Source of the DNA: Campylorhamphus procurvoides
Lineage: Eukaryota; Chordata; Aves; Passeriformes; Dendrocolaptidae
Direction of reading: 5' to 3'
Assembly (NCBI GenBank): GCA_013396655.1
Contig: WBMV01002770.1
Coordinates: 868,001-932,000, forward strand
DNA length: 64,000 nucleotides
Under the pieces are notes generated by a model. It worked only from the letters and a program-made list of their open reading frames with translations, was not told where the DNA came from and searched no databases. Of this stretch, positions 1-14,145 are shown piece by piece (position 1 is the stretch's first letter; every line of letters starts with the position of its first letter). Made by a program: the position numbers and the translations under genes.

Positions 1-99
1 GGGGGTTCCCGCTGTCGCTGATGATGATGGGCAGCAGGTACACTTCTTGCTTCTGCCGGCTGAACCCACTGTGCTTGGCCAGGATGCTGAGGGTGTTGT
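1..99 (-). CDS. CDH8: CDH8 coding exon, late EC5, truncated by window edge
   Basis: The acceptor is TTTTCCCTTCTCCAG before ACAACACCC, with a strong pyrimidine tract. With the single G left by the previous exon it makes GAC, then reads NTLSILAKHSGFSRQKQEVY and LLPIIISDSGNP up to the window edge. This is the last part of EC5; in the family this exon is about 252 bp and continues through the cysteine-rich membrane-proximal stretch, so some 150 bp lie to the left of the window. There is no frame break. The wording (SILAKHSGF, RQKQEVYLLPI) matches CDH8; CDH11 has GVYARRGGFSRQKQDLYLLPI. The transmembrane segment is not reached. Confidence 0.95.
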
Positions 100-1540
100 C
101 TGGAGAAGGGAAAATCGGCAAGGTTTCACCAGGCAGAACTGCTCACCCCCCTTGGTGTGTCCAGGAAAACTCTGCACAAACAGGTTTTGCTCTCCTTGCA
201 CCAGCAGCACGTGGCACAGACATCCCTCCCCTGTCTGTCCTGCCCTGAAGAAGTGCAATCTATGCATTTTACATCCCTAGAGATACCTTCCCATCATGGT
301 TCACCACTGTTTTCCAATGATACAGTCATAAAGATTCACCCAGTAAAGCAAGAAAGAAAGGAGATGTTAAAGCAACCCAGACTTAAAGCACATTCATCAA
401 TTAAACCAAATGTTCCCTCCGTTACAGTCACAAATTGCACAATATTTTCCCCTGCTATAAAAGGTTCTTTTTAATATAAAGACAAAAGAAAAGCTAAATG
501 CATTAAAAGTTGTAGGCCTAATTTTCAGCAACTTAAACATTTATTGGGCCTCGATGAATATAGAGCAAAGTAACCCAGACTGTGGAGGCAGCTGGAGGAA
601 ATGAGTCTAGGACATTCTTACCTCTGCGCACATATGCAGAAACTTAATTTTAGAAACATATAGAGGCATCTGACTGCATGGCATCCTACCCAGACACAGA
701 GTCACACAGCTAAATGTCTCACTGTCACTCAGTTCACCATTAAAAAAATACAAGGATAATCATAGAGATTCTATTGTGCATAGCTGTAAAAATTATAGAT
801 TGTATCCAGTCAACAACACACTACTATTGCACATCAGTGCTCTAATATGTGTCAGAATGCTCAGCTACAAACCATGATTAGTGAGCATATCAAATATAGA
901 AAAAAACTAATTTATTTACATACTTATATATTCACTTTAACTTTTGACTGGTTTATTCTGTGGAATAAAAAAAATTATTCAGTATTATGAGGTATATACT
1001 AACAGTACATGTTGCTTTGCACTAGTTTGGGCTTGGTGTTTAATAAAAAGATATTTTGCTTAACCAAAAGATTCTGAGGCACACAGAGCAGGAACGTGTG
1101 TGTGTTACCACAGGATCCAATGGCAATTTTAAAACAAAGCTGCACATCATGTTTGGGAGAAGGAGTTAAGGTGGATTTTCCTGATGCATCATAAACCTCC
1201 TGATATTTTATGCCATAATATGGGCACATGAAACCCTAAATGTCATTCCATGGCAGGAAAGAAATTACTGGGAGTTATGTGGCAGACATAAGGCAGGGAA
1301 GACTTGGAAGACAGGCAGTGGTCTTATGACAGCTCCAGCAAAGACCTGATTCTGGAGTTGAAACTCAAATTAGGTCCCTGAAGCACATGAAAACACGTGT
1401 TTGCATATACCTATAGTGATTGTAAGAAAGCATTGGATCTACTTTAACCTTGGTACTGGCCATGAAGCAAATACTGTAAAGACATTTTCCCCATTAAAAC
1501 AAAAATTAAAATTAAGTATTTTATTCCTAATATCCCTCTT

Positions 1541-1913
1541 AGTCTGGAGAAGACAAGCTTTGGAGTGACCTCACTGTGGCCCTGCAATTCCTGAAGGGAA
1601 CCTTCAAGGAAGATGGAGAGAGACCATTGACAAGGGATGGAGCGACAGGACAAGGGGAATGGATTCCCACTGCCAGAGGGCAGGGATGGATGGGATATGG
1701 GGAAGGAATCCTTCCCTGGGAGGGTGGGCAGGCCCTGGCACAGGGTGCCCAGAGAAGCTGTGGCTGCCCCTGGATCCCTGGCAGTGTCCAAGGCCAGGTT
1801 GGACGGGGCTTGGAGCACCCTGGGCTGGTGGGAGGTGTCCCTGCCCATGGCAGGGGTGGGATTTATGATCTTTAATGTCCCGTCCACCCCAAACCATTCT
1901 AAGATTCTCTAAT
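1541..1913 (+). mobile_element. CR1 LINE fragment, 3' end, plus strand
   Basis: A 5'-truncated copy of the chicken-repeat-1 non-LTR retrotransposon, antisense to CDH8. It begins near GTCTGGAGAAGACAAGC and runs through ACAGGACAAGGGGAATGG, GGCACAGGGTGCCCAGAGA and CCAAGGCCAGGTTGGACGG to the typical end AAACCATTCTAAGATTCTCT. It covers the last part of the reverse-transcriptase reading frame and the 3' UTR; no intact frame remains. It is in inverted orientation to the copy at 42532-42756. Confidence 0.9.
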
Positions 1914-4900
1914 CCTTCCACAGCAGAACCACCCACCAATCACACTTATGCAACCCGGAGAGGTTCTTTCTCTAGTTCATATTGCTTATGATATATTGCA
2001 GATGATGCAACCATTTCAGCATTTTTCAACCCAAAAATTAACCACTTCATAAAGCAGAACAAATATAGTCACTTTGCAGAACAAAAGGTATTCCTAACAA
2101 GTATTTTTTTCCCCAGGAATCCTGAGTTTTTATCTATTCTAGTTGGAAACAGTCACATCAAAACTGATGGCACCCTGGATCTAAATAAATAGTCTAGTCC
2201 TTTCTTGTGCCCTTTTCTAAAATTAAAGGAAGCATATGTGTTTACTGAAGATAAATTTCAGGTATAAGCTCTTAAGAATTCTGACAGCTCAAATAGGACC
2301 AAACTCCCTGGAGACACCCAGAGAGTCACATGTGCCACTGTGATACAGTGGAAAAGTCAAGGATGTTTTAAGTCAACAATTAGCAGACATTTAGAAGTGA
2401 GCAAAAACTGCACGTCTGTGAATTAAACCACTTCCAGTGTCACACTTGTTCTCTGCCTGAACTGCAGGGAATAAAGGGAAGGTTATGTTGGGGAAATGAT
2501 CCCATAGCTCAGTTTTCCTGAAGAGGGACATGTGTAGGTTTACCAAAGTAAGAATCACTAACACATCTATGGTGATGTGTAAGAGGTAGTGCTGTTTTTA
2601 TCTGATAGCATTATTTTCCTCCCTGTTTTCAAATACTGCAAAATAAATACATCTGTCCACAGACTTTCTCCTGCAAAATTAAAAATATCCCAGCATAAGT
2701 TGCATCCTTAATGCTTTTGCTTTAACTTTTCAAAGAAAAAGAACTATATGGTGTTCAATTTCCAGCTCTTTCTGTCTTTGAGACAAATCCAACTCAGAAG
2801 TGTCACATCTGTAGTCATTTATTCAGAACTCCAGAGACTTTTACATTTATATTGCACAGTGACTTCCTGTGCTCTAAAAGCTGCAGTGATACAGCCTGTT
2901 CCTTCCTCAGAACCTGGTGCAGTCCTCCTCTGTCCAAGGAAAAGAAGGAAAGGAGGAAAGGAGGACAGGATTGCTGTGCTGTGCTGAGCCCCAGCAGCCC
3001 TGCACTTTACAGATATGCCCGAGAGGGAAGGTACCTGCTTTGGGAAGACACAAAAGTTGGGGACAACTTCAGATCCCTTCCATCCTTCTGACACACTCTC
3101 TGCTCCCATGCCTGGCACAGAAAATTCTAATATGCCAGAACCAGACAGCAAAATTAAGCGAAGAAGGAAGTGTGTGCTCCAAAGAGACAAATAGGAGTGG
3201 GCAGGGAAAAATGAGAGGAAGGAGAGATGGAGAAAATATGCCCATCATGCCAATTTGGGAAGCTGTACTGGGTGCAAGAAACCACCTGAGACCAGTAATG
3301 GTTTAAATTCCAGTTCAAAAGAAATGATATAAAGTAAATGATATGCAAGATATTTAGGACAGTTGGCTGAAATATTTAAATGCTAGAGAAATTGTAATGG
3401 CTGAACAATCAGTACAATACAGAAGAGATGCAAAACAAATAGAAGACAATAAACCTTTCCTTTTCTTACAGATGGCTTCCTTGGTTGAATTTTTTGTCTG
3501 TTTCTTTCTTTTTGTTTTCTTTTGGTCAAGAGCTGCTGTGTTTGACTAAAGGTGAATATGTTGTGCCTGAAATGAAACAGGCAATCAGAAGTAGTCGATA
3601 GAAAAAGCAAAATGAAATTACCAAATTATTTTGCCAATGGATAGCAAGTCCTCCATTTGCCTTGGCAATTTTGTTTAGCCATAAATTCCTTCCCCTTTAT
3701 TGCCATGTCCTGAAATAAATATGTCTTGGTGTTGCTGGAGATGTGGCTCGAGTGAAGAACAATGACTCTCTAATTGGCATTTCAGCTGGCTCCTAGAACT
3801 TGAAACGAAATCCTAGCTGCCAATAAGCAATAAACTTAATTCATCTGATTTGCTTTCTCCTCTCTGTGGACATTCCCCTTACTGGTAGCTGACAAAACAG
3901 CAGGAAGCTCCTCCAGGAACAACCTCCAGCACTGCTGCATGAATTAACTTGGCAGCAGGTGCTCAGCAGGAGAGGGGACAGTCGCTTCCCACTCATCTTT
4001 CCAATTAACCCACTGATCCTTCATTATAGTGCTGTTCAGGCTATTTATTTATTCATGTTACTTTTAGCAAAACAAGGCAAATTACATGCAGAAACCCCCC
4101 CAACCTCTCTGTTAATGAAGCTCTGAGGCAACCTGCCACAGGCAAAGAGACACCAAGTGTTTACCTGCAGTCACCGAGGGGCAGTCAGCAGGTCCTTGGA
4201 TGTTCTCCATGAAAAGGAGCCTCCCTGAATTCTGTTACGGGAGGAAGGGCCTGAAGAAGGTCATGGAAATGCCTGAGTCCTATGAAATGCCCTCTCTCAG
4301 GGGATGTTCCAACCCCCCAGGATGGAGAAGCAGCTATATCTGTCCTGCAGGTTCAGGAATAGTGTCAGACAAGTGATCTTAATTGTCTTAGCAGCAGTGT
4401 CGGCTGGCAGTGACGCAGCTCCAGGAATACACAACTACAGCTCCCACCTGGAGCTCCTGGTGACCTTTGGTTAAGCACAGACCCAAATCAGTCCCTCACT
4501 GTCTGACTCCCACTTTCTGAGGTTTACAAGAGGGTTTTTGAAACATCCATGAAAGAGACTGTTTTGGGAATATCTCCCTTACAGCTGGAACAAAGAGTGA
4601 TGATGCAGAAGGTCTTTATGAGATGTCCAGGGGGAGTTCTAGGCAAAGGTGGTTTGAATAACCACAGTGACCACCACAGGGCCAAGTGCTTCCTGCAGAT
4701 TCCCCAGTAGCTCTCAAGACTCCCAGATCTCTTTTGAGGCTCTTGGATGAAAAATTCAAGAAAAGGTAAATGCAATAATTTTAATAAAAAAGCTGCTTCT
4801 GGATTTGCTGGACATGAGTGACTTTGATGGCATCGACATCAATTGGGATGTGAAATTAGCAGGCAGGAGTCAACTTCTTCATCTCCCACTTTGTATAGGA

Positions 4901-6510
4901 ATGCCTGTTGCAATTTTAAGTCAGACAATAAAATAAGAGACCAAAAGTAAAACTCAGAAGCAGCCAGTTTGCATCCCAGTGTCATTTTCTCTGCACACAT
5001 CATTGCCATTCTTTAATTCCCTCGTGGTCTCTGCTCTGTGGAGATCAGTGGACTTCCCTGCTGTGTAACCTTACACCTGCACAACCCTTTCTGTCTTTCT
5101 TTTTCTATCCCTTTTAGAACATTCCCAGAAAGATCAAATAATTTCTGGTATTAAGGACTTTGTGGTAGAAGTTGTTATCCATGCTGGACATATTACTTAT
5201 GTGAAGAAAGAATTTTAATTGGAAACTTTACAGCTGGAAACACCGTAACGGCCGAAATACCTGTTTCTTCATGTTTGTAAGAGCTGCCTTTTTGTGTACA
5301 TTTTTAAACCTAAAACAGATTCCCTGTGAAACACAGTCCTATGACCAAAGTAGAGGAGCATCAGGAATATCCCTACTGTGACACTCCCTGCTTTTTTTTG
5401 ATAATGAAAAGACAAGGACAGCTCATTCATTTCCTCTCTCAGTTCACAAGTGGCATCTATTTTTACATGAAAAAACCCAAACTTGAAATAAGTGAGCAAT
5501 TAAGTTATTATCATCAAGGTTTCAGTGGAAACTACCAAAATACAGGCAGAAAACCAGAACATATGACATTCTAAGAAATGTTGGCTCTATCACACTGAGC
5601 AATCTGCAAAGAGGATATGCAAGAGAACGCTGAGATACCCTTTCAGCTCCTTGCAGAACCATTGCTTTGGGCATGTGATTCTGTGCTGGTTACTCTGCAG
5701 TACTGGAGACCTTACAGTGTCAAACACAGAGATTGAAAAGACCTGTAGTTGTTTTTCTTCATGGCAGACAAAGAGTGGAACAAAGGGAAGATCCCAACCT
5801 GCATTTTACATTCTAGGAACCAATAAAGTTGTCAAAATACAGAGATCTCTCAAGAAGCCTCTCTGCATTCCCTGAGCCCTAAGCCATGCCTTAATCATTA
5901 TTCTCTTGCATATCTTCTCCCCAGCACTTCCCATTCTCTGAAAGGATTAACAAATAGCACATTTTAGATCAGTAGCATTACACTGCAGAAACAAAGCAAA
6001 TTAATTCAGTGCCACCAGGTCACCACCTTTAGCCCCATCTCTGTCACCTCCACTGGTTTGGAGTCCCTTGTTTTCAATTTCCTAATTACAAAATCCCTGG
6101 GAATGAGTAGCCAGGAAGCAGGAGTGGCAACTCAAAGCACACCCTCATCCATGTTCACCCCGTTGTTCAGAGACAGACCCTGAGCTGCAAAACTCAGTTC
6201 CACCTTTCAGTCCAAGTTGGCAGCATCAGTTTCCTGCTTCCAAAGGAAAGCTGCTAAAATGCTTTCTGAGAAATACCCTCAAGACAGGTTTTTTCTTCAT
6301 TTCTGCCTTAGGCTAAAACACTCTTTAAAGGAATACTTGATTAAAAGGGAACAATTGTGAGTTTGTATGTTGTGAATTTGTCATCATTGTTGGTAGATGG
6401 AAAAATAACCTATTGCTCATTAGTATTACTAAAACAATTTTGCTTCATGATTAGACTTAGTGTTTTCAACATCGTGTTGATGCACACAAAATTCATTTTA
6501 TAGGAACTTA

Positions 6511-6537
6511 CATATATATATTAATATATATATACAT
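6511..6537. repeat. AT-rich palindrome
   Basis: Contains the perfect palindrome TATATATATTAATATATATA (6513-6532) with flanking CA and TACATA. It is a simple alternating purine-pyrimidine tract that can extrude as a hairpin. It lies within the 23 kb intron. Confidence 0.8.
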
Positions 6538-7510
6538 AAGTATGTCATGTGTAATATTTTACATGTTTTAGGCCTTCCTTTGTCTCAAACAAAATCCTGC
6601 TGAACAGCAGTTTACAAGAAAAAATACCCTTTGTCTAATCTGTATGGTAATGGCAAAAATGTTCTATTCAAGTACAAAGCTTACAAAATAATCTGAAAAT
6701 AAAAAGAGGCCATTTTTATAGTACATTTTTCTGATTTATGATGGCCAAACCATATGGGCACTGAAGCATTCACAGGTATCTCAAACTGACCTGCTTTTCA
6801 TGAATGTCAAAAATTTGTGATGTCTTCAAAAAAGCAGATTGATGACTGCTATCAAATTTGATTGCACACATCAGGTTCAAAAGAAAAAAGTTTTTGTGCT
6901 ATAAAAATTCAGCTGACTGATCAAACTGTCTCTCCTGCACCATCACAATTGCATGGCATACTGGCATCCTTAATGGCCATTCACAAAAGATTCCTATGAT
7001 AAATTCCACTCTTCTATTAATTGAATTATTTTTTTCCTAGGGACCTGGACTTTCTGTAATCCCTTAAAATGCAAAAAGAGCACTGAGAAGAAAAAAATTT
7101 CATGAGCAAAAAATGTAGTGGTAGAAGAATAATCAGAGAGTATCACATATTCTGCAACTTTGATTATTTTAATTCCCATTACCAGTTGGCTTAACTAATA
7201 ACAGCTCATGCCAGAATTGAAAGGCTGAATCAACTAATGAATAAAAAAACCCATAAACACATTGCCATGTATTCCTTTGCAAAAACAAAAAGCACTGCTG
7301 GGAATTTTGAATCATGAGCAAAGTGATACTTAATCATGTATACATCATTGTCATCTGTTAAAATTTCTTGGAAGGGGGAATAATTATGTTAGTACTACTG
7401 TGTGATACAGAACTTGTAGTAAATAAATTCTTGCCAGAAGTTGGGGAAAAAAAAAAAGCCAGACAAATTAACAGCAAAGTGATGATGAATGAGCATTTCC
7501 TCCTACCTTT

Positions 7511-7610
7511 TTCCTTTGAAAAATGTGAACTTTAGATAATAGTCTGTATAATTTCTAGTTCTATTCCTTTGGAAAAGTCTGAACTTTAGATAATTGTCTC
7601 TTAAGCATTC
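7511..7610. repeat. Imperfect tandem duplication, about 53 bp
   Basis: TTCCTTTGAAAAATGTGAAC followed by TTTAGATAATAGTCT at 7511 recurs at 7564 as TTCCTTTGGAAAAGTCTGAA and CTTTAGATAATTGTCT. The period is 53 bases. It lies within the 23 kb CDH8 intron; no function is suggested. Confidence 0.75.
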
Positions 7611-10417
7611 TAAAACTTTCCTTTGACCTTTAGGCCTGCAGAGCTATAATCAAACATAACTATGTGGTCACTTGCAGTCTAGCAGCAACTCTTGTATTTT
7701 GTACCTTGATTTTTTAACTCATTGGAGAAAGGGCAGAAAATCCCTGCTGAAGAACTAATGGTGTAGAAGGAAGCACTGAGCCTGAAATAAGACTAGTTTT
7801 ATTCATTAGCAGGGTCCAGGAATAATTAGGACATGGTACATCTCTCTCTTTCTGATTTCCAGCCTTCCATGGCAAGTCAGAGCAGGAACCTTGGGGCTCT
7901 GGGTGTGTTGGAGCCAGAGTTGTCACACTGAGCTGCACCCAGCACACCTGCAGTGTCCCCCAGCCTGCCCTGCCCATGGATCTGCTCCAGATCCCTGGGA
8001 CCACTCAGCATTGGCACTCCCCTCCCTGAGCTGAAGCCAGCCTAGAGAAGATGTAAGAGATGCAAAACCAGCACCGGCTTTTGCCTCTCATTTTTCTCTT
8101 TTCCACTCCACGAGCCAGTCACAAACTTGTTTACTAATAATCCCATTGCTTTGACATGCTTTCCTCTATTCGGATCACATCACTACATGGCATGTGCATT
8201 GAATGTTACATCTGTAAAGTGTAAGAATTAATGCAGGTTGCCAAGCTCTGGCTTAGAAAGAGAGATGAAATGGCTGTCAAATGTGCTCAGCATTAAAAAT
8301 ACATTATTAACACAGCAATTTGCATAGACTGATGGATCATTTTTGAAATCTACATATTCTAGTTAATTCTATTCTCTTGTTATTTTAACCAAAAAAGTTT
8401 CAGAAAGTAATGCTGTGCTTTACAATGCTTTGATAAAATAATGGCTATATTTTGCATTTGAACCAAGAACTTTCCAGCACTGTATCACCAGATTCCAACA
8501 AGAAATGCTGCAAAGATAAATAAGAAAGCCAAAATATCCCAAGGCTTTGCCATCTGTTTTTCCCTTGAGGGAGACTGAATTCCTGTGCTTTCTATGAATG
8601 TGTACAAATGGAGTGTGGGAGGTGACGCTGATGACAGGCAGGTGTCTAAGCCCCTGAGGTCACGGGGAGATGCACAGCTTTACACATGCCACTGGTTTGG
8701 GGTTCTCTTCTGGGTGGAGCTAAATCTCTACCAGATTCACTGAAATTCATAGTACTTTTGGTAGGTGATGGAAAAGTTCCAAGAATTCCATCGCATATTG
8801 TTCACCTTCCTGCCTTCACTCACAGCCTTCAATTGTTACTCCAATGACTTCCTTCTGGGGTCTGGAAAAGCTCAGCCTTCACGATTGTGAAGACAATCAG
8901 AGATGCCTGAAGAGAATCTCTCTTCCCAGAATGTAAACTGTGAATGTCACAGTCAGAAACATAAAACTTAAGTAGGAACCTTTCAGGTTTTAAATGTGAT
9001 GTGTTCTTGGCATTTAAGTAACTTAACATCCACTTCTCCATGCCATGATAACTGTCTTTTCCATTCCAATACTGTATGGAACAAAGACATGCACACAGTA
9101 AGGATTTAAAACACATAACAGTCTTTAAAACTAAACCTGGAATCCCACCTAGCAACCATAGTGAAGCTTTGTTATACCAGTAAGAGCCAAATTCAAGCCA
9201 TACCAGTGCATTTCTATTGTACTATTTATTTTTGTCATCATGTTCACTTTGAAATACAGTGGCAGAAAGCAGCCACCAGACTCTAAAAACAGCAACCAGC
9301 ATTTATTGGAGTGCTGCCTATTTGTACTGGTGTAATAAAGGTCTTGTCAGCACTTCCATTACAAAATGCCAATTTTCAGAGGTTTATAACTCTGACATAA
9401 CAACTTACTATGAGAAGGAATTTAGAATGTCTCCTCTCTGCCAAAGAATATTGAAAGTTAAATACGACTTACATTGGCTGGGGCATTTTAAGTCTGAAAA
9501 TAAATTAAAAACAATTTTGACTTAACATTTTCTTGAGCTGGTGCCATTGAAGAAGAAAAAACCACGGCTTTGATTTTAAAAAAGTGCCAGATCCAGCAGT
9601 TCTTATATATGCAGAACTCCCTTTAACTTCCCTGAGAATAATTTCCATGAGAGAACTGAAAGAAGTGCCATTATACATTTTTGTAAATGTCATCAAGAGT
9701 TATATTAGTTTTTTGTAATTTGGAAGACTGAAATGCTATAGTGTAACATTGCCCCTGGGCACACAGGCAACATGATAATGACTTTTGGAAGACATTCTGA
9801 TATGCAGATTACATATAACAATAACAATTTGTTATCATCAGGCCATTAATGGCAGTAATTTATACCTCTGCCTTCCGCCCAAAGTATACACATAATGTGT
9901 TATATGCACACCTCTCACTGAGGACTTGTCTCCTATGGAGAGGGATAATGGCCATTTGAAATGCAGGGAAGAGCAAAAGGCATCCAGAGAAGGAATTTCA
10001 GCAAGTTAAAAAAACCCCAATTACCTGTCTATAGGGTGGAATGGATTGTATAAAGTTTGCAAATGAAACATTCCAGACACTCTTGGGAACGTTTCTGCAC
10101 AACAAGCAAACATTACATGGAGAAAACTTGGCCCAGCCCGCAGTTCCAAAGTAGGATACACAGCTGGATTAGTGGCAATCAAAGCACGCACACACACATC
10201 TGAACTTGGATTTCAAGACTGGGACACACTGCAAGCCCCTCATTTTGCCAGGAGCATTGTGTGACACAGCCCATGACCTGGAGAGAAGGAGGAGCCAGGG
10301 ATGATGTCAGCATTGGAATTCTGCCTCCCCACTGGGGAGATATGACAAAGTCAGTGCTCATATTGGCAAATATCTGCCAACTGCAGCATCAGCTCGTGAG
10401 GTGTTCCAGAGTTCTCA

Positions 10418-10562
10418 CTGAATCACAGGATGCTTGAGGTGGGAAGGGACCTCTGGAGCTCATCTGGTCCACCCCCTGCTCAAGCACAGTACCCTAGAGC
10501 CCAGGACCTTGGTCATGTGGCTTTTGAATAGCTCCAAGGATGGAGGGTCTACAAATGGTAAA
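10418..10562 (-). mobile_element. CR1 LINE 3' end fragment, minus strand
   Basis: On the plus strand it reads GAATCACAGGATGCTTGAGG, GTGGGAAGGGACCTCTGGAG and CATCTGGTCCACCCCCTGCT, the antisense of a CR1 3' end. The end near 10562 is where similarity fades. It lies in the 23 kb CDH8 intron in the same orientation as the gene. Only a short diverged 3' piece remains. Confidence 0.85.
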
Positions 10563-11454
10563 ACATTTGTTATTCACTAGTGAAATATCACGGCCACAAA
10601 ACAAAAGGCATCTGATTCATTCGTTCTCTTTGTGCCAAGCAGAGGAGTTATGAGGTACAAATAGATATAAATTATATTCTATAAAAATATAATGCATCTG
10701 TATGCTAAGAGAACACATCACAGATCACAGATGTGATGAAGAAAGACTCTCATAAAGTAAAAGTGAAGTGTGCAGGCTAAAGCTGCAATAAAAATACAAA
10801 ACAGGATCATGGAAAAGTATTACAAGAGATGGCAACTCTACTGGCAAAGGAAAATAAATCTCAATATGCCAAAAATACTTCCATGATCGTGAAGAAAAAC
10901 CATATATAGTCAAAAAGGGAAACAGAAAAAAACACAGCAGATACTTTGAGAAATTAAATTCCTTACTGAGAAGAGGGGGAAAAAAGAAAGAAAAAAAAGA
11001 AAAAATACTTAAGAGAAACTATTCTAGCCTAGAAAAAGCTAAGCTCTGTATACAAAGTTTTGAAGCAAGGTAGCAAAAGAAAAGCACAAAAACGAAGTTG
11101 ATTTGTTAAAAAAATATATTTTTCTCATTTAAAAATAGAAAATATTAGTACAAAGACAGAAGCTGTGACAACATGGGATAGATAAAGATGATCTATAAGG
11201 AGACGTATGATGTAGAATAGAGTCTAAACTAGACTGCTCAGCATTTATACTGCAGCTTCTAGCAAAGATCCAGCAATGCCTCAGCTAGAGCTGCCATTAG
11301 ACTGGGCTCCACCATTTGCTACCCTGAGCTGACAAATAATTGCTCCATATTTTTTTCAAGGGGAGTTTCAGAAGAATCCAAGGAGACCCCTTAAGGCACT
11401 GTTGCAAATCTCAGTGTTTGGCAGCCCCCAGGGCGCTGCTCCCAGCTCTGCAGT

Positions 11455-11560
11455 GTGGGCATGGCCCAGCCACAGGCACAGGGATTAAATGGCTTGTCCA
11501 AATTCATGCAGCAAACCCAGAACCCAGCCAAACAAAACTGTGCTGAACCCCAGCCCAATT
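11455..11560 (+). repeat. Possible MIR-type SINE relic
   Basis: CAGGCACAGGGATTAAATGG, CTTGTCCAAATTCATGCAGC and CAGAACCCAGCC follow the order of the ancient MIR core (pattern GGTTAAGTGACTTGCCCAAGG ... CACAGC ... GAACCCAG) with many differences. MIR relics occur in bird genomes. The match is from memory and weak; a profile search would decide. Confidence 0.35.
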
Positions 11561-14145
11561 CCTCAATCAAAAAACCATCACTCCTGCAGAGTGCTCGGAG
11601 AGCACAAGGTCTTAATCTTTGCTGGGGGGAACACTGCATAGTTTACAGAGGGGTCATATATAATGGATGAAAATGTTATAGAAAGCGACATGACAGAGCT
11701 AAGCAAGGTTAGGGAGTGACAAGTTCAAAAAGGCTACATGAAACAGTTTTATTTTATTTTTTATTATTTCCTATAACCTAGATTTTAGCTTCAGTTTTAG
11801 GTTAGACTGAATGAATGTTTCCTAACAAAACACAAACAACCCCAAAAGGTTTAATGCAATGCAAATCTGTTATGCCATTTATCGCTTTCTAAAAATCAAA
11901 AAGAAATAATTCGTTGTTCATGCTCAAGACAGTCCAACATTCTTGGAACACAAGCGAGTATTTTCATCAGCATTCAGTGATTACTGGTGATGCTCCTTGT
12001 AAGGAGCGAGCACAGCTGACATTCCAACTCCCCCGGGAGGGCTTCACTCCTGATTTCTCTCTTATTCCAGCTCAGCTGGCTGAAGCAGGCACAGAGCTGC
12101 ATGTCCCATCAGTGCCCCAGCATGCACACAGTCCTTAGCCCATGGCTAGGGTGGACTTGGCTTGTCTGAGCCCAGGAGGAGCCAGGCCAGGCAGGATGAT
12201 CTGACTCTGCTCTCCCAGCACGGGCAGGCAGCTCCCACTGCTTCAGTGAGTCCCTGGATGTGGCTCCACATCCATCGCCGGTACCTTGGGAGGACCCACC
12301 AGCTCTTCCACTTCAACACCATCGAGCAGACATCTGGTCCTTTGCTTCAAGTTCTATTTATCTCTGCCTAACAAGCTGGCTTATTATCTCACTTCAAACA
12401 GGGGCCCATCTTCACTCCCTCTCTAATCAGCACTGATTACCAAGTGTGCACATCCTATCATTTTAGGATATGCAAACTCTCTCCCCAGACTAGACAGGTC
12501 AACCTCTGTGTTTCATTTATCTTCTGCTTTTGGCTCCAAATGTAACATCCCTGCCTTCAGTAAAATCGTGTGCTCTCCCCCTTTTCTGCCCTCTGAATGG
12601 GTCGCCTTCTAGGCATATTTATTATATAAATATTGCATGCTAATAATTACATAAATAGATCATTAATTACTGGATGCTTGCCAAATAAAATACAACCTAA
12701 TTAGATAGAATTAAATGAAGACTAACAAAGTGACATATTTTACAACAAGGTCACCCGTAGAAATTACAAAATCAGGAGTTGATGGGAAAATAACCTCAGT
12801 GGTACAATAAAACCCCAATCAACTGAATAAAAACTTTGTCTCCCTTATTCACTGAAGGCTGATGTGAGAAGCTCTGGTAAAAGACATTAAAAATGTCATA
12901 TTTCCTTTGATTTGTCACTGGTATATTTGCTGTGACAGAGAAATACAGCCCATTCTTGAACAGCCACCTCCTCAGAAGGAGTGAGGAGGAAATGAAAGAG
13001 TGTGGAATAAATGTGACCACACCAAACAGGTTTGGGGGGATGCAGAGACAGAGGCCACCCCATAAGCAGGGCAGTGGTCACCTCGTGGAGAAAATGACTG
13101 TGACTGCAAGAGCAACTCCTGCCCCGTGCACAGAACTTGTGGGATGCAAATTGGAACATGATCTTAGTCTTTTGGATTCACATTATAATGGCAGTTGTGT
13201 AATAGTTTATCAGATAAGCCTTGAGGCTAAGTGTGAAAAATTAATACCTCCTATTTTAATGGAGGGACCACGTGCAAATGGTCTGATATGCTGAAAAAAG
13301 GAGGGTTTTAATAAGGAAAGGAAAATTTAACAGTTAATATAGGATGATTCCTGCTCAAATTGTTTTCGTTTTTAGCCTCTTTAGATTTTTCCTCTTGTAG
13401 AAGACTGTTGGTGTTCTTTTAATCTTTACTACTGCTGAAAGTTTAAAATGAGACTCCTATCCAGTTTCTCATTAATTGACAAAAGTGCAATTGCAGCAAC
13501 TAATAAGCTAATTGTTACTCCCCTTCAACAGTCTGTATTTAGGATATGACAAAACACAGAAATCCTCCATAATGAGAGAAACCACTAATATTACAAGGTG
13601 TAGAAATAAAGAATGAAAAACAATCCTGTGCTATATTTAATAATTAGGTATTTAGGGAGAAAACCCAAATATTAAAAAACCCTAAAACGTAACAATGAGG
13701 TAAAAACAGAGCTGGACTTCCTCCGTGCAATATGACTCTGTCAGGTAAAAAATATGTTGAGGTGGTGAAGGGGCAGAGACCTTCCCAGAACCTTCAGCCC
13801 TAGGACATCATTCCTCCTGCTCAGTGAATTAAACCCATTTTCACAGGGCATTGTCCACGAACACTTCAACTACAGAAAGTGTTTCTTGCAGAATACAGGG
13901 AGGAATTAGATGCACCCAAGCCAGAAGTGGTACTTTGACAGAAATCTCTTAGCATACTTCCAGAAGGTAGCTGATTAAAAATCTGGAAATTTATCTCCAA
14001 ATACCATGCATTCACATAACTATAAATACTGCTATGAAATACTTTTAAAGTCCTAGAATACAATAATCAGAGGCGCTGTTTGTTTTCAAGGAGTTATGTT
14101 TTTAGAGCACTTAGGGAGCCTTTGAAAATTAAAGGGCTGTTGGAG

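Noticed and set aside
1444..1939. 147- and 111-codon open frames opposite a repeat
   Set aside because: They are antisense frames of the CR1 fragment at 1541-1913.
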